14,869 bases of DNA from Pseudomonadota bacterium (GCA_023419535.1 JAEZXX010000015.1:1-14869), one strand, 5' to 3'; positions 7,708 to 13,277 are shown, counted from the first letter of the stretch. Program-made: numbers and translations. Notes: generated by a model from the sequence alone, not told the origin.

Positions 7708-8346
7708 ATGACCCTGTCGGCCGAGATCGTGCCCGTCACGCCCTTCCAGCAGAACTGCTGCATCTTCTTCGACGAGGCGACGCGTCGCGCCGTCGTCGTC
7801 GATCCGGGCGGCGACGTCGAGCGCATCCTCGCCGCGCTCAAGGCGCGGGACCTGACGGTGGAGGCGATCTGGCTGACGCACGGCCACATCGACCATGCCG
7901 GCGGGGCGATGGATCTGAAGGACGCGCTCGGCGTCGAGATCGTCGGTCCGCATCCGGCGGACGCGATGCTGCTCGAACGGCTGGAGGACCAGGCGCGCAT
8001 GTTCGGCCTGCCGGGCCGCTACCGCAACTGCACGCCGGACCGCTGGCTCAAGGATGGCGACGTGCTGTCGCTCGGCGACCAGAGCTTCGAGGTGATCCAC
8101 GCGCCGGGCCATGCGCCGGGACACGTCGTCTTCTTCAACCGCGCGGCCGGCTTCCTGCACGCCGGCGACGTCCTGTTCGCCGGCTCGATCGGTCGCACCG
8201 ACCTGCCCGGCGGCGACCACGAGACGCTTCTTTCGACCATCCGCGAGAAGATCCTGCCGCTCGGCGACGAGGTCGGCTTCATCTGCGGCCACGGACCGGG
8301 CAGCCGGCTCGGCGACGAGCGCCGCAGCAACCCGTTCCTCGCCTGA
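7708..8346 (+). CDS. MBL-fold metallo-hydrolase, YcbL/glyoxalase II-like
   Basis: 212 residues of a single metallo-beta-lactamase fold. Metal ligands are visible: HGHIDH with His58, His60, Asp62 and His63, His135 in APGHAPGHV, Asp154 in LHAGDVLF and His195 in ICGHGPGS. The block GSIGRTDLPGGD (159-170) is typical of the YcbL-like subgroup related to hydroxyacylglutathione hydrolase, which lacks the C-terminal domain of true glyoxalase II. It probably hydrolyses a thioester such as S-lactoylglutathione in the cytoplasm, but in vivo substrates of this subgroup are poorly known. It lies 70 bases after the transporter on the same strand, with GGAG ahead of its ATG, so co-transcription is plausible. 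The catalytic set is complete. Confidence 0.9.
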   Translation: MTLSAEIVPVTPFQQNCCIFFDEATRRAVVVDPGGDVERILAALKARDLTVEAIWLTHGHIDHAGGAMDLKDALGVEIVGPHPADAMLLERLEDQARMFGLPGRYRNCTPDRWLKDGDVLSLGDQSFEVIHAPGHAPGHVVFFNRAAGFLHAGDVLFAGSIGRTDLPGGDHETLLSTIREKILPLGDEVGFICGHGPGSRLGDERRSNPFLA

Positions 8347-8356
8347 CGCCTTCGCG

Positions 8357-8391
8357 GGACGGGGGGCGGACGGACCCGCCCTCCCCTGTCC
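8357..8391. terminator. Shared terminator between convergent genes
   Basis: GGAC (8357-8360) pairs with GTCC (8388-8391), and inside it a G-rich arm with GGGCGG pairs with CCGCCC and CTCCCC, giving a long imperfect GC stem. It lies between the hydrolase stop and the stop of the oppositely directed mucR-like gene, where it could serve both. Confidence 0.5.
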
Positions 8392-8401
8392 GCAGGAGCG
8401 G

Positions 8402-8881
8402 CTACTCCTCGCCGCCGGCCTTGTCGGCGCGCTTGCCGCGGCGCTTGGGCTCGGGGGCCTGCTCGGCCGGCGCCGCCTTGCGGCCGAGACCGCGCTCGAC
8501 GGCGACCGCGCGCCGGCGCTCCGAATAGTTCGGCGCGACCATCGGGTAGTCGACCGGCAGGCGATAACGCTCGCGATACTCGGCGGGCGTCATGCCGCGC
8601 GTCGACAGATGACGCTTCAGCGTCTTGTACGGCTTGCCGTCGATCATGCTGACGATGTGGTCCGGCGAGGCGAGGCTCGCCTTGACCGAGACGGCGCGCG
8701 TGTATTCGGGCTCGGCCGGGGCCTCCGCCTCGACCGGCGCGGCGCCTTCGTCGGACAGTGCCGACCGCGTCTTGCGGATCAGCTCCGCCAGATCGGCGTT
8801 CGGGACGGCGTTGTTCGCCACATAGGCGCTCAGGAGCTGGACCGTCAAAGTTGTAAGATCGGGCTTAACGGTTTCCGACAT
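8402..8881 (-). CDS. MucR/Ros-family transcriptional regulator lacking the zinc-binding residues
   Basis: 159 residues. The MucR/Ros core is clear: LTVQLLSAYVANNAV near the N-terminus (oligomerisation region) and DGKPYKTLKRHLSTRGMTPAEYRERY (82-106, shown in part) followed by LPVDYPMVAPNYSERR. MucR proteins are H-NS-like silencers that bind AT-rich DNA and control exopolysaccharide, motility and virulence genes in rhizobia, Agrobacterium and Brucella. In Ros the zinc is held by two Cys and two His; here those positions are Ser78, Asp81, His91 and Arg95/Gly96, and the protein has no cysteine at all, so it cannot bind zinc in the canonical way. Zinc-independent homologues are known in Mesorhizobium, so it may still fold. 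The tail is long, basic and Ala/Lys-rich. AAGGA six bases before the ATG fixes the start. Family call is firm, target genes unknown. Confidence 0.88.
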   Translation of the reverse strand: MSETVKPDLTTLTVQLLSAYVANNAVPNADLAELIRKTRSALSDEGAAPVEAEAPAEPEYTRAVSVKASLASPDHIVSMIDGKPYKTLKRHLSTRGMTPAEYRERYRLPVDYPMVAPNYSERRRAVAVERGLGRKAAPAEQAPEPKRRGKRADKAGGEE

Positions 8882-8930
8882 GGGAAATCCTTGATTCGTT
8901 CGTGAATGCACGATCCGCACGCTGATCCGT

Positions 8931-8947
8931 TCAAGCTTGATTGTCAA
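8931..8947 (-). promoter_or_regulatory. mucR-like gene promoter region with a palindrome
   Basis: On the minus strand TTGACA (8947-8942) is a consensus -35 box, and the perfect palindrome TCAAGCTTGA (8931-8940) follows two bases later, inside the -35/-10 spacer. No good -10 can be picked. MucR/Ros proteins repress their own genes, so an operator here would be expected; that is inference. Confidence 0.4.
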
Positions 8948-8978
8948 AGATAGACGCGCCGATGCAGTGCAAGACTTC

Positions 8979-9007
8979 GCCTTTTCGACGAATCCGCTCG
9001 AAAAGGC
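8979..9007. repeat. Perfect 10-bp inverted repeat upstream of the mucR-like gene
   Basis: GCCTTTTCGA (8979-8988) and TCGAAAAGGC (8998-9007) are exact complements separated by nine bases. The element is about 100 bp before the mucR-like start and about 30 bp upstream of its -35 box. It carries an AT core (TTTTCGA and TCGAAAA) unusual for this DNA, as an operator would; no gene ends here, so a terminator is less likely unless an unannotated small RNA exists. Confidence 0.55.
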
Positions 9008-9321
9008 TTCCGGGACATACGCTCCGAACAGGTCGTGAAGAACTGATCGCGCGATCCGCGAACAACGAAGAGCTCGCAATCGCCACTCGTTTCGTTCCGG
9101 CGTTCGGGACACGGACTGGAGCGGCACCAGCCGAGGTTGTTCTCCCTATTGGACTTGAATGGCGGCTGCGACGACTGTCCGGCCGTCTGGACGCGGCCGC
9201 TCGAAGGATCCGGACGACCCGGGCGCGCGATCGATGCCCCGCGCAAGTGGGGTGCGAGAGCCTCGGCCGTTTGCGGCAGACGACATCGCTCAGCCGCGAC
9301 GCGCGCCTGCGTCGGAGACGG

Positions 9322-9350
9322 CCGGCGGCCGCTCGCCGGGCGGCCGCCGG
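9322..9350 (-). terminator. Strong hairpin downstream of the lipoprotein gene
   Basis: Arms CCGGCGGCCGC (9322-9332) and GCGGCCGCCGG (9340-9350) are perfect 11-bp complements with a 7-base loop, about 50 bases past the lipoprotein stop. No T tract follows. A weaker arm pair, CCGAGCC (9358-9364) with GGCTCGG (9383-9389), lies closer to the stop. Together they probably form the 3' end of the transcript. Confidence 0.5.
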
Positions 9351-9399
9351 GGCGCGACCGAGCCCGAGGTCGCAGCGCCCCCGGCTCGGGGAAGCCGAA

Positions 9400-9828
9400 T
9401 CAGCTCGCGGGTGCGCCGAAGCCCGGATAGGCCGAACGCAGCTCGGGGAAGAGGCTGTAGGTCGCCGTCGCGCATGCCGGGCTGCTGCGCCGGCTGTCGG
9501 TCACCTGTCCGTCGCGGAAGCCGAACGCAAAGGTCTGCCCGCCGCTCTGGCCGTCCGGTCCGTTCGCGTACTGCACGCGCACGCAGACGAGCGGGGACTC
9601 GGTTCCCGCATCCAAAGCCCCCAGGAAGGGCGTCGAGATCTCAGACGCCCGGATGCCGGCGGGGTCGGGAACGATGGCGCGGAACGCCAGCGGGACCACC
9701 TGCCGGTAGTTCGACGGGACCGCCGCCAGGATCTGCGCTTGCCGCTCGACGTCGCTGGGCTCGCCGCTCGTCTGACAACCGGCGAGCGCCAAGGCCAAAG
9801 CCAACGGAATGCACGCGCGAAATCTCAT
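9400..9828 (-). CDS. Small lipoprotein of unknown function
   Basis: 142 residues. The start MRFRACIPLALALALAGCQT is a lipoprotein signal: basic N-terminus, short hydrophobic core and lipobox LALAGC with the lipidated Cys18. The mature domain (about 120 residues) has LAAVPSNYRQVVPLAFRAIVP, SPLVCVRVQYAN and FAFGFRDGQVTDSRR, suggesting a small beta-rich periplasmic domain anchored in the outer membrane; two further cysteines (in LVCVRV and PACAT) could form a disulfide. An AGGAGA five bases before the ATG fixes the start; the frame extends further upstream but without a signal and would bury the lipobox. I do not recognise the family beyond small rhizobial lipoproteins. The gene is divergent from the HTH gene and not in an operon. 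Confidence 0.8.
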   Translation of the reverse strand: MRFRACIPLALALALAGCQTSGEPSDVERQAQILAAVPSNYRQVVPLAFRAIVPDPAGIRASEISTPFLGALDAGTESPLVCVRVQYANGPDGQSGGQTFAFGFRDGQVTDSRRSSPACATATYSLFPELRSAYPGFGAPAS

Positions 9829-10089
9829 CGGTCTCTCCTGCTCTGCGACTAAGATGAAGCCGAGACCCGATCCGGCAAGGCGCGGGACGCCTGTGCCCGT
9901 CGGCCTCCCGTCCCGCGCGTGGAGCGGGTGCCGGTCGCGGTCCAACGTCCGCGCGGTCATCGCACGTCGCCGCCGTCCGGCAGCGGAGGTCCGTGCCCGG
10001 TTCTTCCTCTCATTCTCTCATTTTGGATTCACACTTTTTTGGCGTATGCCTATCCAGTACGCAGCATTCAGAGTTGAGCGACGCCGGCG

Positions 10090-10404
10090 ATGAAGGACCG
10101 TGATCCAGTCAACGTCTTCATTGGCGATCGAATCCGCACCCGGCGCAAAGACGTGGGCCTGACCCAGGCCGATCTCGCTTCCGCGATCGGCCTCACCTAC
10201 CAGATGATCCAGAAATACGAGCGGGGCGTCAGCAACATAACCGTCCCGCTGCTGTTCAGGATAGCAGATGCGCTGGACGAAGACGTCGTCACCTTCCTCC
10301 CCGTGCCCCTTCCATTCCCCGATACAACTCGTTTCGATCCAGAAATTCGCGCTGCGTTCGATCTCCTGATACGGGCGCTCGCGAAGTACGAGCGAGTGCG
10401 TTGA
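10090..10404 (+). CDS. Cro/CI-type helix-turn-helix regulator
   Basis: 104 residues with an XRE-family HTH at about 10-70: IGDRIRTRRKDVGLTQADLA, then helix 3 in IGLTYQMIQKYERGVSNI and the closing helix VPLLFRIADALD. This binds DNA as a dimer; targets are not inferable. A short C-terminal tail (DPEIRAAFDLLIRALAKYERVR in part) is probably an oligomerisation helix. The ribosome-binding site is weak (GAG some 12 bases upstream). Upstream lies an unusual AT/pyrimidine-rich patch at about 10003-10050 with a possible TTGGAT/TATGCC promoter. Its last 116 bases overlap, tail to tail, the gene that follows luxI on the other strand, so the two transcripts are mutually antisense. Similar stand-alone HTH proteins are common in Hyphomicrobiales. 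Confidence 0.85.
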   Translation: MKDRDPVNVFIGDRIRTRRKDVGLTQADLASAIGLTYQMIQKYERGVSNITVPLLFRIADALDEDVVTFLPVPLPFPDTTRFDPEIRAAFDLLIRALAKYERVR

Positions 10405-10642
10405 TGCGATCCTCGTAGTCGGCGAGCGCACTCGCTAGATCCTCGACGAGCTCCCGCATGTCCTCTTGCACGTCTTGCGGCTGGGGCGGCGGCAGAGGCG
10501 CCTCCTCGCGCTCGAGCCGGTCGAGGACGTCGAAGAGCAGCGAGCGGCAGCTCGGACGATGCCCCTCGATGAGCGCTATGGCTTCGCTGACGAGGCGGTA
10601 GGCCGCATCGTCGGCGGCGATGGTCGGCGGAATGCTGCCCAT
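10289..10642 (-). CDS. Unrecognised 117-residue protein encoded directly after luxI
   Basis: The ATG lies one base after the luxI stop (TGAcATG), so it is almost certainly translated from the luxI mRNA. Residues 1-88 look like a genuine protein: MGSIPPTIAADDAAYRLVSE, a helical stretch with SLLFDVLDRLERE, a proline break PLPPPQPQ, then a long acidic helix (about 57-84) with DMRELVEDLASALADYEDRI that could form a coiled coil. The last 38 residues, Arg/Gly-rich, overlap the HTH gene on the other strand and may be under less constraint. There is no membrane segment, signal peptide or known motif. The coupling suggests a role in quorum-sensing output or control of the synthase, but that is inference from position only. 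I do not recognise the family. Confidence 0.65.
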   Translation of the reverse strand: MGSIPPTIAADDAAYRLVSEAIALIEGHRPSCRSLLFDVLDRLEREEAPLPPPQPQDVQEDMRELVEDLASALADYEDRINALARTSRAPVSGDRTQREFLDRNELYRGMEGARGGR

Positions 10643-10643
10643 G

Positions 10644-11354
10644 TCAGTTGACCCAGCTGGTCTGGCCTTCGAGGCCATCCAGACCCGCGATCGGGAGCGG
10701 CGGCATCGCCGGCGGGACCAACGTGAAATCGAGCCCATCGACGCTGCCTCGCGTGGGATTGAGAATGCTTTGGGAGATGCCGAGCACCTTGCGGGAGGAC
10801 TCGACCGCCCCGTAGGTCGGGAAGGCCAGGATGGCCACGAACGGCCGGCCCTCGTATGTGACCGGCACGTGGAGCGGCCTCACCTCCCACCCCAGTTCGG
10901 TGAGGTAGTGAGCCAGCCGCGGATGCGTCTCGATCAGCATCGCCCGGATTCCGGCGGCCAGGCAGTATTCCGCGACGCCGACGATGACGAGGCGCGCGGC
11001 GGTGGCGTTCATGCTCGGGATGAACTCTTCGGTGCCGATGCACCGGGTCCATTCGTAGACGTCGAACGCCGAAGGCCCCGTCACGCCCGGGGGAAGGATT
11101 TCCGGATAGACGTCCGTGAGCAGATGCGGCCGCGTCGTCGGAAGAAGACGGGAGTATCCGACGATGCGTCGACCGTTTTCGATAGGCAGATGAACGGCAT
11201 CTTCGTGATCGAACTGATCGATCTCCCGGCCGTCGGGCTTGCGGATACCGTGCCAACCCATCCGTTCGACGAACTGTTCATGACGAAACGTCCAGATCCT
11301 TTCCATCACGTCGGGGTAGGAACAGCAATCGGCTCCCTTGATCGCCTGCATCAT
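10644..11354 (-). CDS. luxI: Acyl-homoserine-lactone synthase (LuxI family)
   Basis: 236 residues from the chosen start. The family's conserved residues are in place: Arg24 and Phe28 in FRHEQF, Trp34, Asp46 and Asp49 in EIDQFD, Arg69 in GYSRLLPT, Phe97, Glu101 and Arg104 in YEWTRC. It makes an N-acyl-homoserine lactone from S-adenosylmethionine and an acyl-ACP (or acyl-CoA); acyl chain length cannot be read. It is some 20-35 residues longer than typical LuxI, through a Pro/Leu-rich C-terminal tail (VPPAMPPLPIAGL). The first ATG of the pair at 11354 was chosen because GGGAG stands seven bases before it; an ATG at 11378 is in frame but lacks a good site and would place the dyad inside the coding region. 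luxR lies 75 bases upstream on the same strand, an unknown gene one base downstream. Confidence 0.93.
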   Translation of the reverse strand: MMQAIKGADCCSYPDVMERIWTFRHEQFVERMGWHGIRKPDGREIDQFDHEDAVHLPIENGRRIVGYSRLLPTTRPHLLTDVYPEILPPGVTGPSAFDVYEWTRCIGTEEFIPSMNATAARLVIVGVAEYCLAAGIRAMLIETHPRLAHYLTELGWEVRPLHVPVTYEGRPFVAILAFPTYGAVESSRKVLGISQSILNPTRGSVDGLDFTLVPPAMPPLPIAGLDGLEGQTSWVN

Positions 11355-11362
11355 TGCAAGAC

Positions 11363-11382
11363 TCCCATGTTGTTGCATGGGA
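11363..11382 (-). promoter_or_regulatory. Hairpin sequestering the luxI ribosome-binding site
   Basis: TCCCATG and CATGGGA are perfect 7-base complements separated by six bases. Read as luxI mRNA, the 3' arm contains GGGA of the Shine-Dalgarno GGGAG (11366-11362), so the fold would hide it. Candidate riboregulator or RNA thermometer; alternatively a 20-bp DNA dyad bound by LuxR. Confidence 0.45.
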
Positions 11383-11409
11383 ATTCTTGCAGTTTACCGA
11401 AATGCCGGT

Positions 11410-11427
11410 ACCCGGACTTGTCCGGGT
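11410..11427 (-). promoter_or_regulatory. 18-bp dyad, candidate lux box of luxI
   Basis: ACCCGGAC and GTCCGGGT are perfect 8-base arms around two central bases, the length and symmetry of tra/lux boxes. The dyad lies three bases after the luxR stop and is centred about 64 bp before the luxI start; TAAACT at 11396-11391 could be the -10 box that it activates. The same sequence could instead end the luxR transcript as a hairpin, but no T tract follows. Confidence 0.5.
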
Positions 11428-11429
11428 TG

Positions 11430-12158
11430 CTAGGCGATCAGCTTCAGGCGCAACGCTTCCGCGACGGCGTGCTGTCGGTTGGTGCAGCCGAGCTTCTGTC
11501 CGGCGGTCGCGATATATTCGTCGACCGTCTTCTTCCCGATGCCCAGGATCACGGAGATCTCCCAGGACGATTTCCCCTCAGAGCACCAACTGAGGCAATC
11601 GCGTTCGCGCACCGTCAGCTTCGGTCTCGTCCGGGTGCCCTCCGGCCCTCCCGCGATCGCGATCAGCTTGGCGTGCGCGTAGAGCCCGATGAGGTGGAGC
11701 GCGCCCCGATCGTCGGGCGAAAGGTCGGCTTGCTCGCCGCTCATGGTGACGACGGCTTCGAAGCCCCGAGCGGTCCGGATGGGAATGGTGAACCCCGCGT
11801 TCATCCGGAACGCGGTCGCCTCGCTCATGATGAGCATGGAGCGCTGTCGTACCGGCTGGCCCTCGATCGCCTCAGACCAGAGAAAGGGGTCGTCCGACAC
11901 GCGCACACGTTGCAAGATCGGATCGGCGAACGCGTAACCGCGCTCGAAATAGCGGTCGGCCCAGGCCTCGTTCCAGGTGTAGAGCATCCGCAGATCGCGC
12001 ATGCGCTCCCCCGGATTTGGGAGGTAGGCGATGCCGAAGGCGCTGAAACCAAACGCTTCGATGGCGCCTTGAAACTCCTCCTTCAGCTGCGGGACCGTCA
12101 GCGGCGAGCGCATCCGCTCGAGGAACGAGAACATGAGGTCGGCCGGCGTACTTCCCAT
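11430..12158 (-). CDS. luxR: LuxR-family quorum-sensing regulator
   Basis: 242 residues in two domains. The N-terminal autoinducer-binding domain has all six conserved ligand-pocket residues with TraR-like spacing: Trp66, Tyr70, Asp79, Pro80, Trp94 and Gly122. The C-terminal LuxR HTH (about 178-240) has Glu185, Leu189 and Gly195, the other three residues of the classical set, and helix 4 region in GKKTVDEYIATAGQKL. So it should be a functional AHL receptor, partner of the adjacent LuxI. AAGG seven bases before the ATG sets the start; the frame runs some 106 codons further upstream, but that part is low-complexity and has no counterpart in LuxR proteins. Two overlapping dyads lie in its promoter region. 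Whether it activates or represses on ligand binding cannot be read from sequence. Confidence 0.93.
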   Translation of the reverse strand: MGSTPADLMFSFLERMRSPLTVPQLKEEFQGAIEAFGFSAFGIAYLPNPGERMRDLRMLYTWNEAWADRYFERGYAFADPILQRVRVSDDPFLWSEAIEGQPVRQRSMLIMSEATAFRMNAGFTIPIRTARGFEAVVTMSGEQADLSPDDRGALHLIGLYAHAKLIAIAGGPEGTRTRPKLTVRERDCLSWCSEGKSSWEISVILGIGKKTVDEYIATAGQKLGCTNRQHAVAEALRLKLIA

Positions 12159-12180
12159 CGTGGCGCCTTGAGAATGATTC

Positions 12181-12218
12181 CAAGAGCACAACTCTTGATG
12201 CTCATGCTTTGCGTCAAG
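12181..12218 (-). promoter_or_regulatory. Overlapping dyads in the luxR promoter region
   Basis: CAAGAG (12181-12186) and CTCTTG (12192-12197) form a perfect dyad with a 5-base centre; CTTGATGC (12194-12201) and GCGTCAAG (12211-12218) form a second, 7 of 8 matching, sharing bases with the first. Minus-strand TTGACG (12217-12212) could be a -35 box. The elements start 22 bases before the luxR ATG. Candidate operators for autoregulation. Confidence 0.4.
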
Positions 12219-12690
12219 TTGCCCCTGCGGGCCTCGCGCGCATGTGATCGTCGTGCCGGGTCGGAACGATCCGCGCAAGAGGCATCGACCTGATTTTGCA
12301 CCGCGACCCGCCATCGGCCTCCCCGCCGCTACGTTCGGGCCGTCCTCCTCGAGGTGGAAGCCCGCCCGCCGCGCTTGGGATCGCCGATTTCCGTGTTTCA
12401 GACCCCCCGCCTTCGAGGAGGCCGGGGGGATCGAGGGGGCCCCGTGTCCGATCGTCGGCGCACCGGCGCGGTTCACATCTGCCGCCGCCCGCCCGATCCT
12501 GCTTTCACTCCAGCGTCCCGCCGGCCGGACACGAATTCCCGTGTCGTTCGCGCCCCGGCGGGACGGGACGGCAAGGTCCGCGTATCGACGCGAGCAAGCG
12601 ATACGTCACTCGGCCGTCGTCGTCCGCAGGTCCGCCGGACGGGCGTAGGCCGCAGCGGAAAGGCGACGCTCGCGGAAGGGGAACGAGATC

Positions 12691-12724
12691 AGGAGGCCCG
12701 TAGGGGTTCGCGACCGGACCTCCT
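12691..12724 (-). terminator. Hairpin downstream of the DUF3606 gene
   Basis: AGGAGGCCCG (12691-12700) pairs with CGGACCTCCT (12715-12724) with one mismatch around a 14-base loop, 27 bases past the stop codon. No T tract. Confidence 0.45.
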
Positions 12725-12751
12725 GTCGCTCGTCGTCCGACGCGGGGGCGA

Positions 12752-12913
12752 TCAGTCGTCGAGTTCGTCCTCCACCTTCCTGCGGCTGTTGCCGACCGCC
12801 TTCACCGCCTCCTTCACCTCGGACTTGCTGCTCCCGGTCTTCTCGGCCTCGTAGCGCACCTCGTGGTCTTGCCCGCCTGCCACTCGGGCACGGTCTTGGG
12901 GTGTATTGCCCAT
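12752..12913 (-). CDS. DUF3606 family protein (53 residues)
   Basis: A short frame starting MGNTPQDRARVAGGQDHEVR and ending RRKVEDELDD. The pattern DR, then a tight E-V-R-Y-E block, then TGSSKSEVKEAVKAVGNS, is that of DUF3606, whose members are about 55-60 residues with two helices. The usual Trp after the tyrosine is replaced by Glu. Function is unknown; related genes in alphaproteobacteria often belong to the general stress response. GAGGAG stands seven bases before the ATG, and an EcfG-like promoter precedes it. A longer overlapping frame begins at an ATG a few bases upstream in another frame and is a shadow: its product is Arg/Gly-rich noise. Confidence 0.85.
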   Translation of the reverse strand: MGNTPQDRARVAGGQDHEVRYEAEKTGSSKSEVKEAVKAVGNSRRKVEDELDD

Positions 12914-12942
12914 GGGACATCTCCTCTCGATGATCGAAGAGT

Positions 12943-12967
12943 AACCGCGGAGCGGAATCGAAGTTCA
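12943..12967 (-). promoter_or_regulatory. EcfG-like (general stress) promoter of the DUF3606 gene
   Basis: On the minus strand TGAAC (12967-12963), 16 bases, then GGTT (12946-12943) match the alphaproteobacterial EcfG consensus GGAAC-N16/17-CGTT at seven of nine positions with correct spacing. Transcription would start about 22 bases before the ATG. A candidate, not proof. Confidence 0.45.
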
Positions 12968-13064
12968 GCGCTGTTCGATTAGCCGTGAAGCATCGATGCT
13001 CCTGGGTTTCGGACCCGAGGCCGAGCACACTGCGTCCGTTCGGATGCGCAAAGGTCGCTCGATC

Positions 13065-13094
13065 GACGCATCGGGCTTTGCGAACATCGATTCC
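13065..13094 (+). repeat. Dispersed 30-bp repeat, copy 2
   Basis: Matches 1160-1189 at 27 of 30 bases in the same orientation (differences at C/G, C/G and G/A). It immediately precedes the stem-loop cluster that follows it by nine bases. Confidence 0.55.
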
Positions 13095-13102
13095 GATCTT
13101 CA

Positions 13103-13199
13103 GGCCCCTCCCGGAGGACGATTCCGGGGCCGACAGGCCGAGCGTGCCGGTCGGGCACGAACGCTCGGTGCATCGACGGCTAAGGATTTGCCGTCGTTT
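13103..13199 (+). other. Cluster of three stem-loops, possible small RNA
   Basis: Stem 1: GGCCCC (13103-13108) with GGGGCC (13126-13131), or alternatively CCCGGA (13110-13115) with TCCGGG (13123-13128). Stem 2: CCGAG (13138-13142) with CTCGG (13164-13168) enclosing CGTGCC (13143-13148) with GGCACG (13154-13159). Stem 3: CGACGGC (13174-13180) with GCCGTCG (13190-13196), followed by TTT. Three adjacent perfect stems, the last terminator-like, suggest a structured transcript on the plus strand; no promoter was identified. Confidence 0.3.
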
Positions 13200-13277
13200 C
13201 GAAAAGAGCCCGTTCCGCATCCCACCCCGTAGCTTCGGGGCGCTTACGTCAGGCGTTGCGCCCCGGAGCCCTCGGCG

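Larger units (their letters stand above)
8882..9399. other. 518-bp stretch without a convincing gene
   Basis: Between the mucR-like start and the lipoprotein stop I find no frame with protein-like composition on either strand; candidates of 97 to 100 codons are Arg/Pro/Ser-rich. It contains the mucR promoter elements, the inverted repeat at 8979-9007, and large hairpins behind the lipoprotein gene (9322-9350 and 9358-9389). The part from 9010 to 9320 shows nothing I can name. Confidence 0.5.
12159..12751. other. 593-bp gene-free stretch upstream of luxR
   Basis: Frames in this stretch read as Arg/Pro/Ser-rich peptides without protein character, including a 134-codon plus-strand frame that I reject. 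It holds the luxR promoter dyads, a strong stem-loop (CCCCCC at 12403-12408 with GGGGGG at 12424-12429, and CCT/AGG inside) of unknown purpose, and the hairpin behind the DUF3606 gene (12691-12724). Confidence 0.5.
12914..13277. other. Structured gene-free stretch
   Basis: No convincing gene. The stretch contains the DUF3606 promoter, a perfect 12-bp palindrome AGCATCGATGCT (12989-13000), copy 2 of the dispersed repeat (13065-13094) and a run of three stem-loops (13103-13196). Confidence 0.5.

Noticed and set aside
8944..9246. 100-codon minus-strand frame before the mucR-like gene
   Set aside because: Ser/Arg-rich composition, and its end overlaps the mucR promoter; treated as chance.
10620..12293. 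557-codon plus-strand frame opposite luxI and luxR
   Set aside because: Antisense to two clearly functional genes; its length comes from high GC content, and no motif is visible.
11430..12476. Longer LuxR start (348 residues)
   Set aside because: The extra 106 residues are low-complexity, unlike any LuxR N-terminus, and the internal ATG at 12158 has AAGG at the right distance.
12244..12648. 134-codon plus-strand frame upstream of luxR
   Set aside because: Rich in Arg, Pro and Ala, no convincing ribosome-binding site and no family resemblance.
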